From Brevinematia bacterium (GTDB lineage Bacteria > Spirochaetota > Brevinematia > DTOW01): a stretch of DNA of 35,040 bases. The notes under the pieces are model-generated. The model ran no database searches, was not told where the DNA came from, and was given only the letters and a program-made list of their open reading frames with translations. Location: NCBI GenBank assembly GCA_039630355.1, contig JBCNVF010000092.1, positions 1 through 35,040 of the forward strand. The letters are read 5' to 3'. Below are positions 1 to 8,233 of this stretch, piece after piece (position 1 is the stretch's first letter; every line of letters starts with the position of its first letter). A program made the position numbers and the translations under genes.

Positions 1-195
1 TATCAGATCTTGAAAGATTTAGGAGTAAAAAGTGTAAGACTTATGACAAACAATCCTAGGAAAGTTCAGAGACTTCAGGAATTCGGAGTTAAGGTTAACG
101 AAAGAGTCCCAATAGTAGTAGGAATAAACAAGTACAATCAAAAGTATCTTGAAACCAAAGCAAAAAAAATGGGACACATCATTGACCTATTCTAA
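1..195 (+). CDS. ribA: GTP cyclohydrolase II (RibA or RibBA), C-terminal end
   Basis: This is the last 64 codons of a gene that begins outside the window; the reading frame is open from base 1 to a TAA at 193-195. The residues LGVKSVRLMTNNPRK, then ERVPIVVG and YLETKAKKMGH, match the conserved C-terminus of GTP cyclohydrolase II, which opens the GTP imidazole ring in the first step of riboflavin synthesis. In most bacteria this domain is fused behind DHBP synthase (RibBA); the N-terminal part is not visible, so fused and stand-alone forms cannot be told apart. The gene ends convergently with the next one and the two overlap by 9 bases. The family call is firm; the exact symbol is less so. Confidence 0.88.
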   Translation, partial: YQILKDLGVKSVRLMTNNPRKVQRLQEFGVKVNERVPIVVGINKYNQKYLETKAKKMGHIIDLF

Positions 196-1665
196 TCCAA
201 AACTACTACTAGAGATAATTTCATTCATTATTTCATCCAAAAGCTTTGACATCTCTTCAATGATTCTAATATCGTTTCTATACTCTTCAGTAGAGTAGAC
301 CACTATCCTTTTGTCCGCAAATTTCTTGCGAATCTCTATATACTTATTTATCATCGCTATCCTTTCTTCAAGCGTATCAATAGTTTTAGATAACTTTACC
401 ATACTTGCCCTTATCCTCTTTATCTCATCTACATCTCGCTCAAGCTCTTTATCCTTCCTCACAGCCAACTGAACTTGAGCATTTGTAATCAGAGAAAATA
501 CTTTATCAACACTTTGAGAAAGTCTTTCTATTTTTTCCTCTATCTCTACAACTTTTCTCTTAAGTTCTCCGTTTCCCACAACCACAGGAATTTGATAAAC
601 AGGCGCAGGTGAGGTAACTTGGGGTGATAATGGCATAAAATTGGTTAGAAAATTTGTTACGAAGTTGGTAACTATATTAGTTGTTACTACTTCCTCGCGA
701 GAAACTACTTCCTGAGTCTTTACACTCACTATCTCATTCGTTACGAAAACATAATTTGTTACAAATACTACTTTCTGTTCCTCTTGCTTAACAACAGGTA
801 CAGAAACTACTTTCTCCTGCGGTGGTTTAGTGTCTTCCAACTCAGGAAAATACTGAGACGATGAAAGAACAACTTTAACGCTTTTTGCTACATTTGGAGC
901 AAGTTGCAAACCTTCAAAGAATATCGCTACTGCACAATCTTCACTACTCGTTTCCGAAAACTTATACCTTAAAAAAGGAGATGGTTCTACATCCCATGTG
1001 GTTATATTCAACTTTCTCCAGTTTGAGAAAATTATCCTACTGGGAGTAGGTGTCCAGAAAATATAAAGACTATTAGGATGATTTATGTCTGAAGACGAAA
1101 CTACATAAGAAATCATATTATTCTGATTTATCAACAGCTCGTGATCTATTGGGTTTTTACCATCTAAATAGAACTTAGGCTTATTCTCATTTTCTCCAAA
1201 AAATGTATCAAACAAATATCTAACACCCACATTCTTTGAAACATTTCCCCTATTCATAAGCTTCAATTCCACTTCTATACTATCCTCCTCTTGAGTGTAA
1301 TTATTTTTTACAAAACTAAACGTTACCACTACCACTACATCTTGAATATTGCACTGAAAGCTAAATTTCCCATCCTTAGTCAACATAGGTGGAGTTATTA
1401 CTTTACCCTCGTTTAAGTTATACGACATCCCATCAATGTTAAGAATAATATACGAAGTCGGAGGAATGTTGAAAAATAGTAAATCTTTTGAATATTCAGC
1501 AGATGGCACAAACTCCCTCTGTAAGGTAAACCTATAATTTACATCGTCAAATATTAGCTTTAGATACTTATTCTTGAATTCAACTATAGTTGCCTCAGAG
1601 TTAAAGCTAAAAGCGGAAAGCAAAACCGAAAGCAAAACTATTGAAATGGTGCAGTATGATTTCAT
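187..1665 (-). CDS. Exported protein with xxTN tetrad repeat and C-terminal coiled coil
   Basis: Not a family I recognise. Residues 1-25 look like a signal peptide (hydrophobic core LLSVLLSAFSF). Residues about 28-275 are rich in beta-prone, aromatic segments and may form a globular extracytoplasmic domain. Residues 300-343 carry repeated hydrophobic pairs followed by TN (TN at 303, 309, 329, 333, 337 and 341), the last four spaced exactly 4 residues apart. A proline-rich linker (345-360) follows, then heptad-like, charge-rich sequence to the end (about 365-485), probably a coiled coil. The ATG overlaps the stop of the upstream gene in an ATGA arrangement and has a GGAGGG ribosome site, so the two are translationally coupled. 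The upstream gene carries the same repeat, which suggests that the two products work together in the periplasm or at the cell surface. That last point is inference. Confidence 0.75.
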   Translation of the reverse strand: MKSYCTISIVLLSVLLSAFSFNSEATIVEFKNKYLKLIFDDVNYRFTLQREFVPSAEYSKDLLFFNIPPTSYIILNIDGMSYNLNEGKVITPPMLTKDGKFSFQCNIQDVVVVVTFSFVKNNYTQEEDSIEVELKLMNRGNVSKNVGVRYLFDTFFGENENKPKFYLDGKNPIDHELLINQNNMISYVVSSSDINHPNSLYIFWTPTPSRIIFSNWRKLNITTWDVEPSPFLRYKFSETSSEDCAVAIFFEGLQLAPNVAKSVKVVLSSSQYFPELEDTKPPQEKVVSVPVVKQEEQKVVFVTNYVFVTNEIVSVKTQEVVSREEVVTTNIVTNFVTNFLTNFMPLSPQVTSPAPVYQIPVVVGNGELKRKVVEIEEKIERLSQSVDKVFSLITNAQVQLAVRKDKELERDVDEIKRIRASMVKLSKTIDTLEERIAMINKYIEIRKKFADKRIVVYSTEEYRNDIRIIEEMSKLLDEIMNEIISSSSFGLE

Positions 1666-2510
1666 TTTTTGCCCTCCACCTTCTTTTTAAGCAATTCCTG
1701 AATCAAAAGTGCTTTCTCGTTGAGCTTCAGTAGTCTAGTTTTTATATCTGTTAACCTATTCAACTCTTCCAGATCTTCTTCTTTCTTACTGACCTCCTCA
1801 GCTTTCTCTTTGACCTTAACAAGATTACTTAAAACTTCTTCTGAAACAACTTCTTGGTAGTTTGTAACTACATTTGTTACATAATTTGTGACTATTTTCA
1901 ACTCCACTTCTTTTTGAGTTATTTGGTTAGTTATCACTATCTCATTGGTGAAGTAATTCGTTATCCAATTAGTAAAATAATTAGTAAAAGCTTTAAGATC
2001 AGGCTGTTCAACTCGTTTTGAAATGTAAGCAGATGAAGGTTGAGAAACAACATCTGGTAGTTTTATCTCTTTTTGCTTTTGATAGCGCTGTAACTCTAAA
2101 AACACCTTCTCGTATTTCTTTTCTTCACCTTTTTCGTGGTATATTACTCCCAAAAGTTTCATTGCAGTCATCCATACTTCACTTCCTTTACTACTAGTTC
2201 TGATGCTTACCAAAAGGTATCTCTTTGCCTTATCATATTCCCCAATTTCGTAGAATATATACCCCAAATACATGCTGGCTTTTGGGAAAAATGAAGACTC
2301 AGGATATTCGTTAAATATGACCTCAAGTTTTTCTATCGCAGTCTGGAAATCTCCCCTATTGTAAGCATTAAGCCCAGAGTCAAATAAGATCTTAGCTATT
2401 GAGCCATAAACATAACCGCTAAAAGTCAGGATTATTATAAAGCCGGCCAACCATCTAACACCCACATACATAATTATAATTATCGTTTTTGTCCAAAGCA
2501 TAATTTTCAC
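1662..2510 (-). CDS. TPR-containing envelope protein with xxTN tetrad repeat
   Basis: A hydrophobic segment at residues 21-36 (after a basic, hydrophobic lead) acts as signal or anchor. Residues 38-145 hold TPR-like helices, e.g. ILFDSGLNAYNRGDFQTAIE and MYLGYIFYEIGEYDKAKRYL, resembling the TPR part of YbgF/CpoB or outer-membrane assembly lipoproteins; no lipobox cysteine is visible. Residues 175-217 contain eight TN dipeptides (176, 180, 184, 188, 194, 208, 212, 216), mostly 4 residues apart and preceded by bulky hydrophobic residues. A Lys/Glu-rich coiled coil (about 225-280) ends the protein. The start is uncertain: the ATG at 2510 has no good ribosome site, and an ATG 13 codons later is an alternative. 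It overlaps the downstream repeat protein by 4 bases. TPR suggests a scaffold; the function is unknown. Confidence 0.72.
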   Translation of the reverse strand: MKIMLWTKTIIIIMYVGVRWLAGFIIILTFSGYVYGSIAKILFDSGLNAYNRGDFQTAIEKLEVIFNEYPESSFFPKASMYLGYIFYEIGEYDKAKRYLLVSIRTSSKGSEVWMTAMKLLGVIYHEKGEEKKYEKVFLELQRYQKQKEIKLPDVVSQPSSAYISKRVEQPDLKAFTNYFTNWITNYFTNEIVITNQITQKEVELKIVTNYVTNVVTNYQEVVSEEVLSNLVKVKEKAEEVSKKEEDLEELNRLTDIKTRLLKLNEKALLIQELLKKKVEGKK

Positions 2511-2837
2511 TCAGACACTTTTTATTCCTACTTTGCACTTTCAATAGTGCCTTAACTCTTCCTACAAGTAGGAAAAATAGTAGTTGGAAACTTCTTGAAG
2601 ATGTTTGGGGAAAACATTGCCCTTGCATACACTATGAGCCTAAAAACATGGGAAAAACGAGAGAAACAGTCAGGGTAATATTCAGAAATCTACATTGACA
2701 CAGAAATAGGCAGAAAAACAAAATAATAAAATACCCTTTAGGCTTACACAAAGGCTGTAAGAGAGCTGATGTGAACAATAGCTAGGGAGTAAAAAAAGTG
2801 CTAAAAGAGAATCAAATTTTTAGCATAGAGGATTGCT
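2511..2837. other. Divergent intergenic region, no gene seen
   Basis: This 327-base gap lies between the divergent TPR gene and rluD. I see no convincing coding sequence on either strand. It contains the TTCCTAC dyad listed separately, and a TTGACA hexamer at 2695-2700 that could be a -35 box for rluD, but no good -10 stands at the right distance (AATAAT lies 21 bases on). AGAGG at 2827-2831 is the ribosome site of rluD. Confidence 0.5.
2525..2574. repeat. TTCCTAC repeats including a 16-bp dyad (operator-like)
   Basis: TTCCTAC occurs at 2525-2531 and again at 2559-2565, where it is followed after AA by its exact reverse complement GTAGGAA (2568-2574). The dyad has 7-bp arms. It lies 15-64 bases upstream of the first possible start of the TPR/xxTN gene, where an operator would be expected. 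There is no T-run on either strand, so it is not an intrinsic terminator. The regulatory role is inference. Confidence 0.4.
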
Positions 2838-3752
2838 ATGAGAATAATCTGTTCTAGCGAAGACGAAGGACATAGGGTAGATGTGGTTATATCCAGATAT
2901 GTGCCCTTTACAAGAAGCCAGGTTAAATCTAAAGTTAGCATAGTATATGTAAATGGACAAGTGAAAAACTTTGGATACAAGGTTAAAAAGGGGGATATAA
3001 TAGAGTTTGAAGACATTGAACCTGAGAAAATAGATCTTGAACCAGAACCAATCAAGATTGAGATTCTATACCAAGATGATGATATTGCAATAATTAATAA
3101 ACCACACAATATGGTGGTCCACCCGGCACCTGGACACTGGACAGGAACTCTTGTTAATGCCATTCTCCACAATCTCAAGGACAAATTGTCAACGTCTGGT
3201 GGGTATTTAAGACCTGGGATTGTTCATCGCCTTGATAAGGAAACTTCTGGAGTTATGGTTATAGCACTTAATGACAAGGCGCACTATAAACTAGCCAATT
3301 TATTTAAGAATAAACTCGTCCAAAAAGAATATTGGGCCATAGTTCACGGCAGAATACTAGAAAAAAGCTTCACAGTTAAAAAAGCTATAGCTAGAAATCC
3401 AAATAACCGTTTAAAAATGATAGTTTCCGAAAAAGGTAAGGAGGCAACAACGGAATTTGAGCTTATCTCCTCAACTGAAAAATTTTCGCTTGTGATAGCA
3501 AGACCTATAACTGGTAGAACACACCAAATACGGGTTCACCTAAAAAGCGTGTCACATCCAATAGTAGGTGACCCTCTATACGGCTTTAACCCTAAAATGT
3601 ATATCTCAATGTTCAATCTTCCGGAGGGATTTATTCCCCTGGTTGCGAAAAAACTAGTTTTCCCTCATCCCATTAGAGATGAAATTATGTATTTTGAAAT
3701 AGAACTACCAGAAGAATTTGTAAATCTTGCTAAGACATTATCATTGATCTAA
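2838..3752 (+). CDS. rluD: 23S rRNA/RluD-family pseudouridine synthase
   Basis: This 304-residue protein has the standard RluA/RluD build: an S4 RNA-binding domain at residues 10-58 (RSQVKSKVSIVYVNGQV) followed by the catalytic domain. The signature HRLDKETSG is at 130-138, with D133 as the expected catalytic aspartate; RTHQIRVHL further on is the conserved substrate-site motif. It should convert uridines to pseudouridine in 23S rRNA (RluD modifies helix 69 in E. coli), but the RluA, RluC and RluD subgroups cannot be separated safely by eye. The start is fixed by AGAGG six bases before the ATG. The stop is 3 bases from the end of the converging activase gene, with no terminator hairpin between them. 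Confidence 0.9.
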   Translation: MRIICSSEDEGHRVDVVISRYVPFTRSQVKSKVSIVYVNGQVKNFGYKVKKGDIIEFEDIEPEKIDLEPEPIKIEILYQDDDIAIINKPHNMVVHPAPGHWTGTLVNAILHNLKDKLSTSGGYLRPGIVHRLDKETSGVMVIALNDKAHYKLANLFKNKLVQKEYWAIVHGRILEKSFTVKKAIARNPNNRLKMIVSEKGKEATTEFELISSTEKFSLVIARPITGRTHQIRVHLKSVSHPIVGDPLYGFNPKMYISMFNLPEGFIPLVAKKLVFPHPIRDEIMYFEIELPEEFVNLAKTLSLI

Positions 3753-3755
3753 GAG

Positions 3756-6700
3756 TTAAAAGTAGGATTTCAAAAATGTTCTTAGCCTCTCATTTTCATC
3801 TTTTCTGCCGTCATAGAAGACATTTACAATAGGAATACCTAACTCTTTGGAAATGTTGTTGAAAATAGCAGTAGTTATATTGCCCGGCATACAAGTAAAT
3901 GGAGCTACATTTACAACCAATTTAGCCCCTTGCTCTTTAAATTTTATTGCTCTCCCAACAATAATTGGAGCTTCAGTGCCAAAACCTTCAGGTAAATACT
4001 TTCTTGCCTCAGACATGATCTCCTCAATCTCAGGTTCAAGCCTATCTCCTGTAACCTCCTTCGCTATTTCATAAACCTCTCTTTCAATCTTTCTATAATA
4101 ATTCCCCTTGAACCCTTCAGCTAAAAATCCAATAACATCCATCGTAAGTTTTGATCTTCTTTTAACAAAGTAATTGATATACCATATCCACTCAAAAAAT
4201 GGGGTTACCCAAGCCTCACCACCACATTCCTCTATGACTTCTATAAGCCCATCATTAGAAAATGGGTCAAATCTAACATAAATTTCTCCAACCACACCTA
4301 TCAGGGGTTTCTCTCTAGTTTCTTTTTCTATCTCCTTAAACCTTTTAACGCATTTCTCAAAGGCGACGAATATATCCTCTCCTCCCTCTATGGCTTTCTC
4401 CAGATAAGAGATAGACTCTGTATAAGTTCTTTTTGCTTCACCTTTAACCCTTTCATAAGGAGCAATTCTATTTCTACACTTAAGAAGCCAGTCATAAACC
4501 ACCAGAGCTTTTGCTAAGAACTTCCTTACTTTGTAAGGAAGTCCAGCATACCCGTTATAACAAGTAGGAGAAACCACCGGTATTTTAAAACCTTCCTTTT
4601 CTAGGATAATCTTCTGGAGTAAAGCATACTGACCGAATCTACACGGACCTGAGGAAGTTGGCATAAAAAGAATGTTCTTTCCATCAGTAGTATTGCTCAT
4701 CTTATTAACAAATGTGCCTACTGTGGTAATACAAGGTAAGCACTCTGAACCTCTTGTAAGGCTCCTGCCTATCTTGTAATCTTTTTCCGTAGTTGTGGGT
4801 AATGCTTCCGCATCTATCCCAAATCTCCTCAGACTACTAGCAAACAATCTAGCTCCATCTGGCTGAAGAGGAGGTATCCATACCTTACCAAGCTTCAAGT
4901 CTTTACTACTTCCATCAGTAAAGCAAACTTTTACATTCTGTACCTCTCTCTGTTCTTTCTCATCTCTTTGTTCCTTTATAACATTGTAAAATGCTTCTAA
5001 CCTTGTCTGGAAAACTGCATCTCCACCGTACTCATCAAGCTCAAGTATCAAAAAGGGCTTTTTACTAAATACCTCCTCAAGGTAAGTAAGTAGAAAAGAA
5101 TCTGGACCACAAGGAAATGTGCCTAGAAACACAGGATATAGATTCTCCTTTTCTTTCACAAATTCAGCAACCCTTAGCATCTCCCGCGGTAAATACCAGT
5201 ACATATTGTCACAATAACCATTATCTTTTCCAAATTTCCTCAGCAACATCCAAGGAATTACCGGAACAGAAAGATTAGCTATTTTTAAAGGAACATTCAT
5301 ATTGAGTGTATTTGAAAAGATGATATAAGGTCTTCCAAAAAGAACTATATAACTACCACTAGAATCTTGGATTAAGCTGTAAACCTCTTCACCGAGTCTC
5401 CTCATCCTCTCCTCAAACTCCTTTTGAACCTCAATAGCATTAGAAAGAGCCCTCTCAATATCCTTTTTACTAAAGCCAAAAGGCTTAAAATACTCTTCAA
5501 GTTGGTCTACAAGGTGACGATTACTGGTACTAAAATCAAAAACCGGTATAAGTAGTTCGGCACCTTTCTGATCATTACGAGTTACTACATACTTTAGAAA
5601 TGCCGGCAATGACTGAACATACGGACAGAAATGATTATACTTATTCTTTTCCCCAAAAGGATGGTTAAGCATAGATGGGATGAATATATATCCACCTTTT
5701 CTCTCAGTAAGCTCCGCTGTAATTCCGTATGCTAACTTCACAGGTAAGCAAAAGTCCGCAGAAGCTAACTCTACACCCTTTTCCAGTGTTTTCCTTCCCA
5801 AAACATCCACAACTACGGTATCAAAACCTAATTCTTCTAAAAAAGTTTTATAGAAAGGAAGTAGAGAATACACCGTGAAAATATTAGGAATATAAACGAT
5901 TCTTTCACAATTCCCTGACTTATCACCAGTGTTTTTAGTATAGTCCCGAAAGATACTCTCATATTTTTCGTATATTTCAAATTCTTTAACCCTTCTTCTG
6001 CCTTTAGAGTCACTTTCTCTACCACATTGGTAACCAAACGAGGTTGTTCTCTCCCCGGAACTTAAGTGTGTAATCTTACATAAGTTTTCACAGTACTTAC
6101 AGGTGCTAAAGTATATACTAACTTCTCTATTACTAACATCAAATCCTAGAAACTTCGTTACTCCCACCTTACCTATCCAATCTTTTGCCATAATAGCAAT
6201 GCCGATTGCCCCCATAAGGTGACAAAAAGGAGAAACAACAATTTCTCTATTTAGAACCTTCTCAAAAGCTCCGACAAGAGCTTTATTTCTCGCAGTAGCT
6301 CCTTGAAAGACTACCTTTCCTTTAGGAAGATATTTTTTCCCAACCACCCTATTTAAATAGTTATGGACAACCGAGTAAGTGCAAGAAGCCATCACTTCTT
6401 CCACAGAAAACCCTTTGCTAAGAAGATCCTCAATGTCCTGCTCCATAAAGACCGAACACCTTTCCTGAGTGTAAGGAGGAGAAATACCCATAATTTTATC
6501 ACTAACTTCCTTTATATTAAGTCCAAACTTTTTTGCCTGTTCTTCAAGGAATGAGCCAGTCCCAGCAGAACAGATGTAGTTCATGCTACAATCAAAAACT
6601 TTACCATTCCTAAGCCTTACATATTTAGAGTCCTGTCCTCCTATTTCAAATATCACTTCAGCATCAGGGAAAAAGTGAAGAGCTCCCTTTGCATGAGCTG

Positions 6701-7919
6701 TGATTTCATTCTCAATAACATCAGCTCCAATGTATTCCCCAACCAACTTTCTACCAGATCCTGTTGTTCCCACTCCAAGAACTACTACTTCACTTCTTTT
6801 CTCATCCTTAACCTTACTCAGAACCTGAAATATTCTATTGATAGCCTTTATAGGTTCTCCACCAGTTCTAGTATAGAAGCTAGCAATTATCCTCAGGTTT
6901 TCATCCATAAGAACACATTTGGTGCTAGTTGATCCTATGTCAATGCCTAGATAAATCTTTAGCGTTGTCCCTTCTTCCCAATTATATATTCCAATCTCAA
7001 CTCCATCAAGCTCTATTACATAACCTTCGGAAGCCGGATATTTACTCCTCTCAATCAGAATATGAGGGCTTTTCTCAAACACCTCTTTACCATTCTTTTT
7101 ACCTACTAAAAACTCCAAATCCCCAAGGTAATAAGCTTTTGAAAACCGTTGATCGGCAAGGCTTACAGCTCCCAAAGCTTGCAAAAAATTAGAGTTCGGA
7201 TCAACTACTAAATTATCACCTAAGTACTCTCTAAGATAGTGGACAAAGAATTTATTCTGAGACAATCCTCCTACTAAAACAACTTTCCCATCTATATTCC
7301 TACCCCTAAGAAGCGAGTTTAAAACAGTTCTAGCCATGCTTCTACACAAACCTGCCCATATCTCAACTTTAGAATACCCTTCCTGCTGACGATTTACTAA
7401 ATCCGTTTTTGCAAACACTGTGCACCTTGAAGCTACTGCCGGCGGTTGAGAATAAGGAATTTCCCACCTCTCAATCTCTTCATAACTTACAGAAAGCCTC
7501 TCCCTCTGCTGATCAAAGAAAGCTCCTGTTCCAGCAGCACACACAGAATTAGTCCACAAATTTTTTAATTTAAAATTCTCATCTAGCTCTACAAGCTTAG
7601 AGGATCTTGCCCCAACATCAAGTATATACCTAACCTTGCCTATATACTTTCTCACACCTTCTATCAAACACTTGGTTCCATCAAAAAATGGGGCCTTCTC
7701 CAAACTGGCAAAAAAGCTTCCAGTAAATCCTACATATTTCTCACCAAAAGCTTCTAATAACCCTTTCAAATTCTCAATAACTCTCTTGCCATGAAAAACC
7801 GAAACTTTATCAACAACTTCACCATTCTTAACTCCAACAACTTTAAGGTATAAACTCCCTACATCTATACCTATCCCTTCAATCTCCTTATCTAAATTAA
7901 ACACTCTCTCTTCCACCAT
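3756..7919 (-). CDS. Giant 2-hydroxyacyl-CoA dehydratase activase-related protein
   Basis: A 1387-residue fusion. Two BadF/BadG/BcrA/HgdC-type ATPase domains come first: GIGIDVGS at 16-22 with C127 (CAAGTG) and C166, and LGIDIGSTSTK at 324-334 with C450 (CSAGTG) and C488. In the family, the two cysteines per domain hold a [4Fe-4S] cluster shared across a dimer; here both halves are in one chain. A cysteine cluster follows (C607, C610, C614, C632), then a region like the activase-associated DUF2229 (about 660-900), and a C-terminal part resembling the HgdB-type dehydratase subunit, with Cys-containing motifs such as CGPDSF and APFTCMPGN. Such proteins occur in many anaerobes; the substrate is not established. 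No separate dehydratase subunits are nearby. A TTGCAC-18-TATAAT promoter lies upstream, and no Shine-Dalgarno site is obvious before the ATG. Confidence 0.88.
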   Translation of the reverse strand: MVEERVFNLDKEIEGIGIDVGSLYLKVVGVKNGEVVDKVSVFHGKRVIENLKGLLEAFGEKYVGFTGSFFASLEKAPFFDGTKCLIEGVRKYIGKVRYILDVGARSSKLVELDENFKLKNLWTNSVCAAGTGAFFDQQRERLSVSYEEIERWEIPYSQPPAVASRCTVFAKTDLVNRQQEGYSKVEIWAGLCRSMARTVLNSLLRGRNIDGKVVLVGGLSQNKFFVHYLREYLGDNLVVDPNSNFLQALGAVSLADQRFSKAYYLGDLEFLVGKKNGKEVFEKSPHILIERSKYPASEGYVIELDGVEIGIYNWEEGTTLKIYLGIDIGSTSTKCVLMDENLRIIASFYTRTGGEPIKAINRIFQVLSKVKDEKRSEVVVLGVGTTGSGRKLVGEYIGADVIENEITAHAKGALHFFPDAEVIFEIGGQDSKYVRLRNGKVFDCSMNYICSAGTGSFLEEQAKKFGLNIKEVSDKIMGISPPYTQERCSVFMEQDIEDLLSKGFSVEEVMASCTYSVVHNYLNRVVGKKYLPKGKVVFQGATARNKALVGAFEKVLNREIVVSPFCHLMGAIGIAIMAKDWIGKVGVTKFLGFDVSNREVSIYFSTCKYCENLCKITHLSSGERTTSFGYQCGRESDSKGRRRVKEFEIYEKYESIFRDYTKNTGDKSGNCERIVYIPNIFTVYSLLPFYKTFLEELGFDTVVVDVLGRKTLEKGVELASADFCLPVKLAYGITAELTERKGGYIFIPSMLNHPFGEKNKYNHFCPYVQSLPAFLKYVVTRNDQKGAELLIPVFDFSTSNRHLVDQLEEYFKPFGFSKKDIERALSNAIEVQKEFEERMRRLGEEVYSLIQDSSGSYIVLFGRPYIIFSNTLNMNVPLKIANLSVPVIPWMLLRKFGKDNGYCDNMYWYLPREMLRVAEFVKEKENLYPVFLGTFPCGPDSFLLTYLEEVFSKKPFLILELDEYGGDAVFQTRLEAFYNVIKEQRDEKEQREVQNVKVCFTDGSSKDLKLGKVWIPPLQPDGARLFASSLRRFGIDAEALPTTTEKDYKIGRSLTRGSECLPCITTVGTFVNKMSNTTDGKNILFMPTSSGPCRFGQYALLQKIILEKEGFKIPVVSPTCYNGYAGLPYKVRKFLAKALVVYDWLLKCRNRIAPYERVKGEAKRTYTESISYLEKAIEGGEDIFVAFEKCVKRFKEIEKETREKPLIGVVGEIYVRFDPFSNDGLIEVIEECGGEAWVTPFFEWIWYINYFVKRRSKLTMDVIGFLAEGFKGNYYRKIEREVYEIAKEVTGDRLEPEIEEIMSEARKYLPEGFGTEAPIIVGRAIKFKEQGAKLVVNVAPFTCMPGNITTAIFNNISKELGIPIVNVFYDGRKDENERLRTFLKSYF

Positions 7920-7946
7920 CGTAGTAAAAACTGAATACTCACTTTA

Positions 7947-7976
7947 ATTATACTCTAACCACAAAGAAAAGTGCAA
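7947..7976 (-). promoter_or_regulatory. Sigma-70-type promoter of the activase gene
   Basis: On the minus strand TTGCAC (7976-7971) is followed after 18 bases by a perfect TATAAT (7952-7947). Transcription would begin near 7940, giving a leader of about 20 bases for the gene starting at 7919. That leader contains no clear Shine-Dalgarno sequence. Confidence 0.65.
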
Positions 7977-8096
7977 ATACCTAACCATCAAAACCAGAAA
8001 AGCACAAAACTTCTCTAAGTCTCAAGTAGTACCTGCTAATCACAAAACATCAGCTTACACCAAACTTTTTACAGAACTATTAGAAAATTTATCCAG

Positions 8097-8106
8097 TCTT
8101 GACAGG
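8097..8106 (+). repeat. Short dispersed repeat, copy 1 (TCTTGACAGG)
   Basis: The 10-mer TCTTGACAGG also occurs at 21775-21784. Flanking bases are similar in both copies: ACTAT plus AGAAAA upstream and a GC-containing stretch ending in GAGAA downstream, so the related segment is about 45 bases. Both copies lie in long gaps upstream of plus-strand genes. The 10-mer contains a -35-like TTGACA. The role is unknown. Confidence 0.3.
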
Positions 8107-8233
8107 AACTGCGAGAAAAAAACATCCCCAGCTATAAACTCTAGATTTCATTGTATTAAAACTACTTCATCCCTCTCTTTCCCTATTTGAGTTTAGCAAA
8201 AGCTTTAAAAGAAAATATAGCGAGAGGTTAAAA

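Larger units (their letters stand above)
7920..8233. other. Divergent intergenic region with one readable promoter
   Basis: A 314-base gap between the activase gene (minus) and the LptF/G gene (plus). It holds the minus-strand promoter at 7947-7976 and the short repeat at 8097-8106. AGAGG at 8223-8227 is the ribosome site of the plus-strand gene. I could not identify a good plus-strand promoter or any coding sequence. Confidence 0.5.

Noticed and set aside
2695-2700. TTGACA as -35 box of rluD
   Set aside because: No TATAAT-like hexamer stands 16-19 bases downstream; the nearest AT-rich box is 21 bases away.
2801-3184. Minus-strand frame of 127 codons opposite rluD
   Set aside because: It lies antisense to the conserved RluD catalytic domain, has low-complexity Ser/Ile/Leu composition typical of shadow frames and no ribosome site.
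3720-3780. Terminators at convergent gene ends (also near 9625, 18180, 23700 and 30280)
   Set aside because: No GC-rich hairpin followed by T-run was found; the genes almost touch or overlap, so termination must be Rho-dependent or lie inside the opposing genes.
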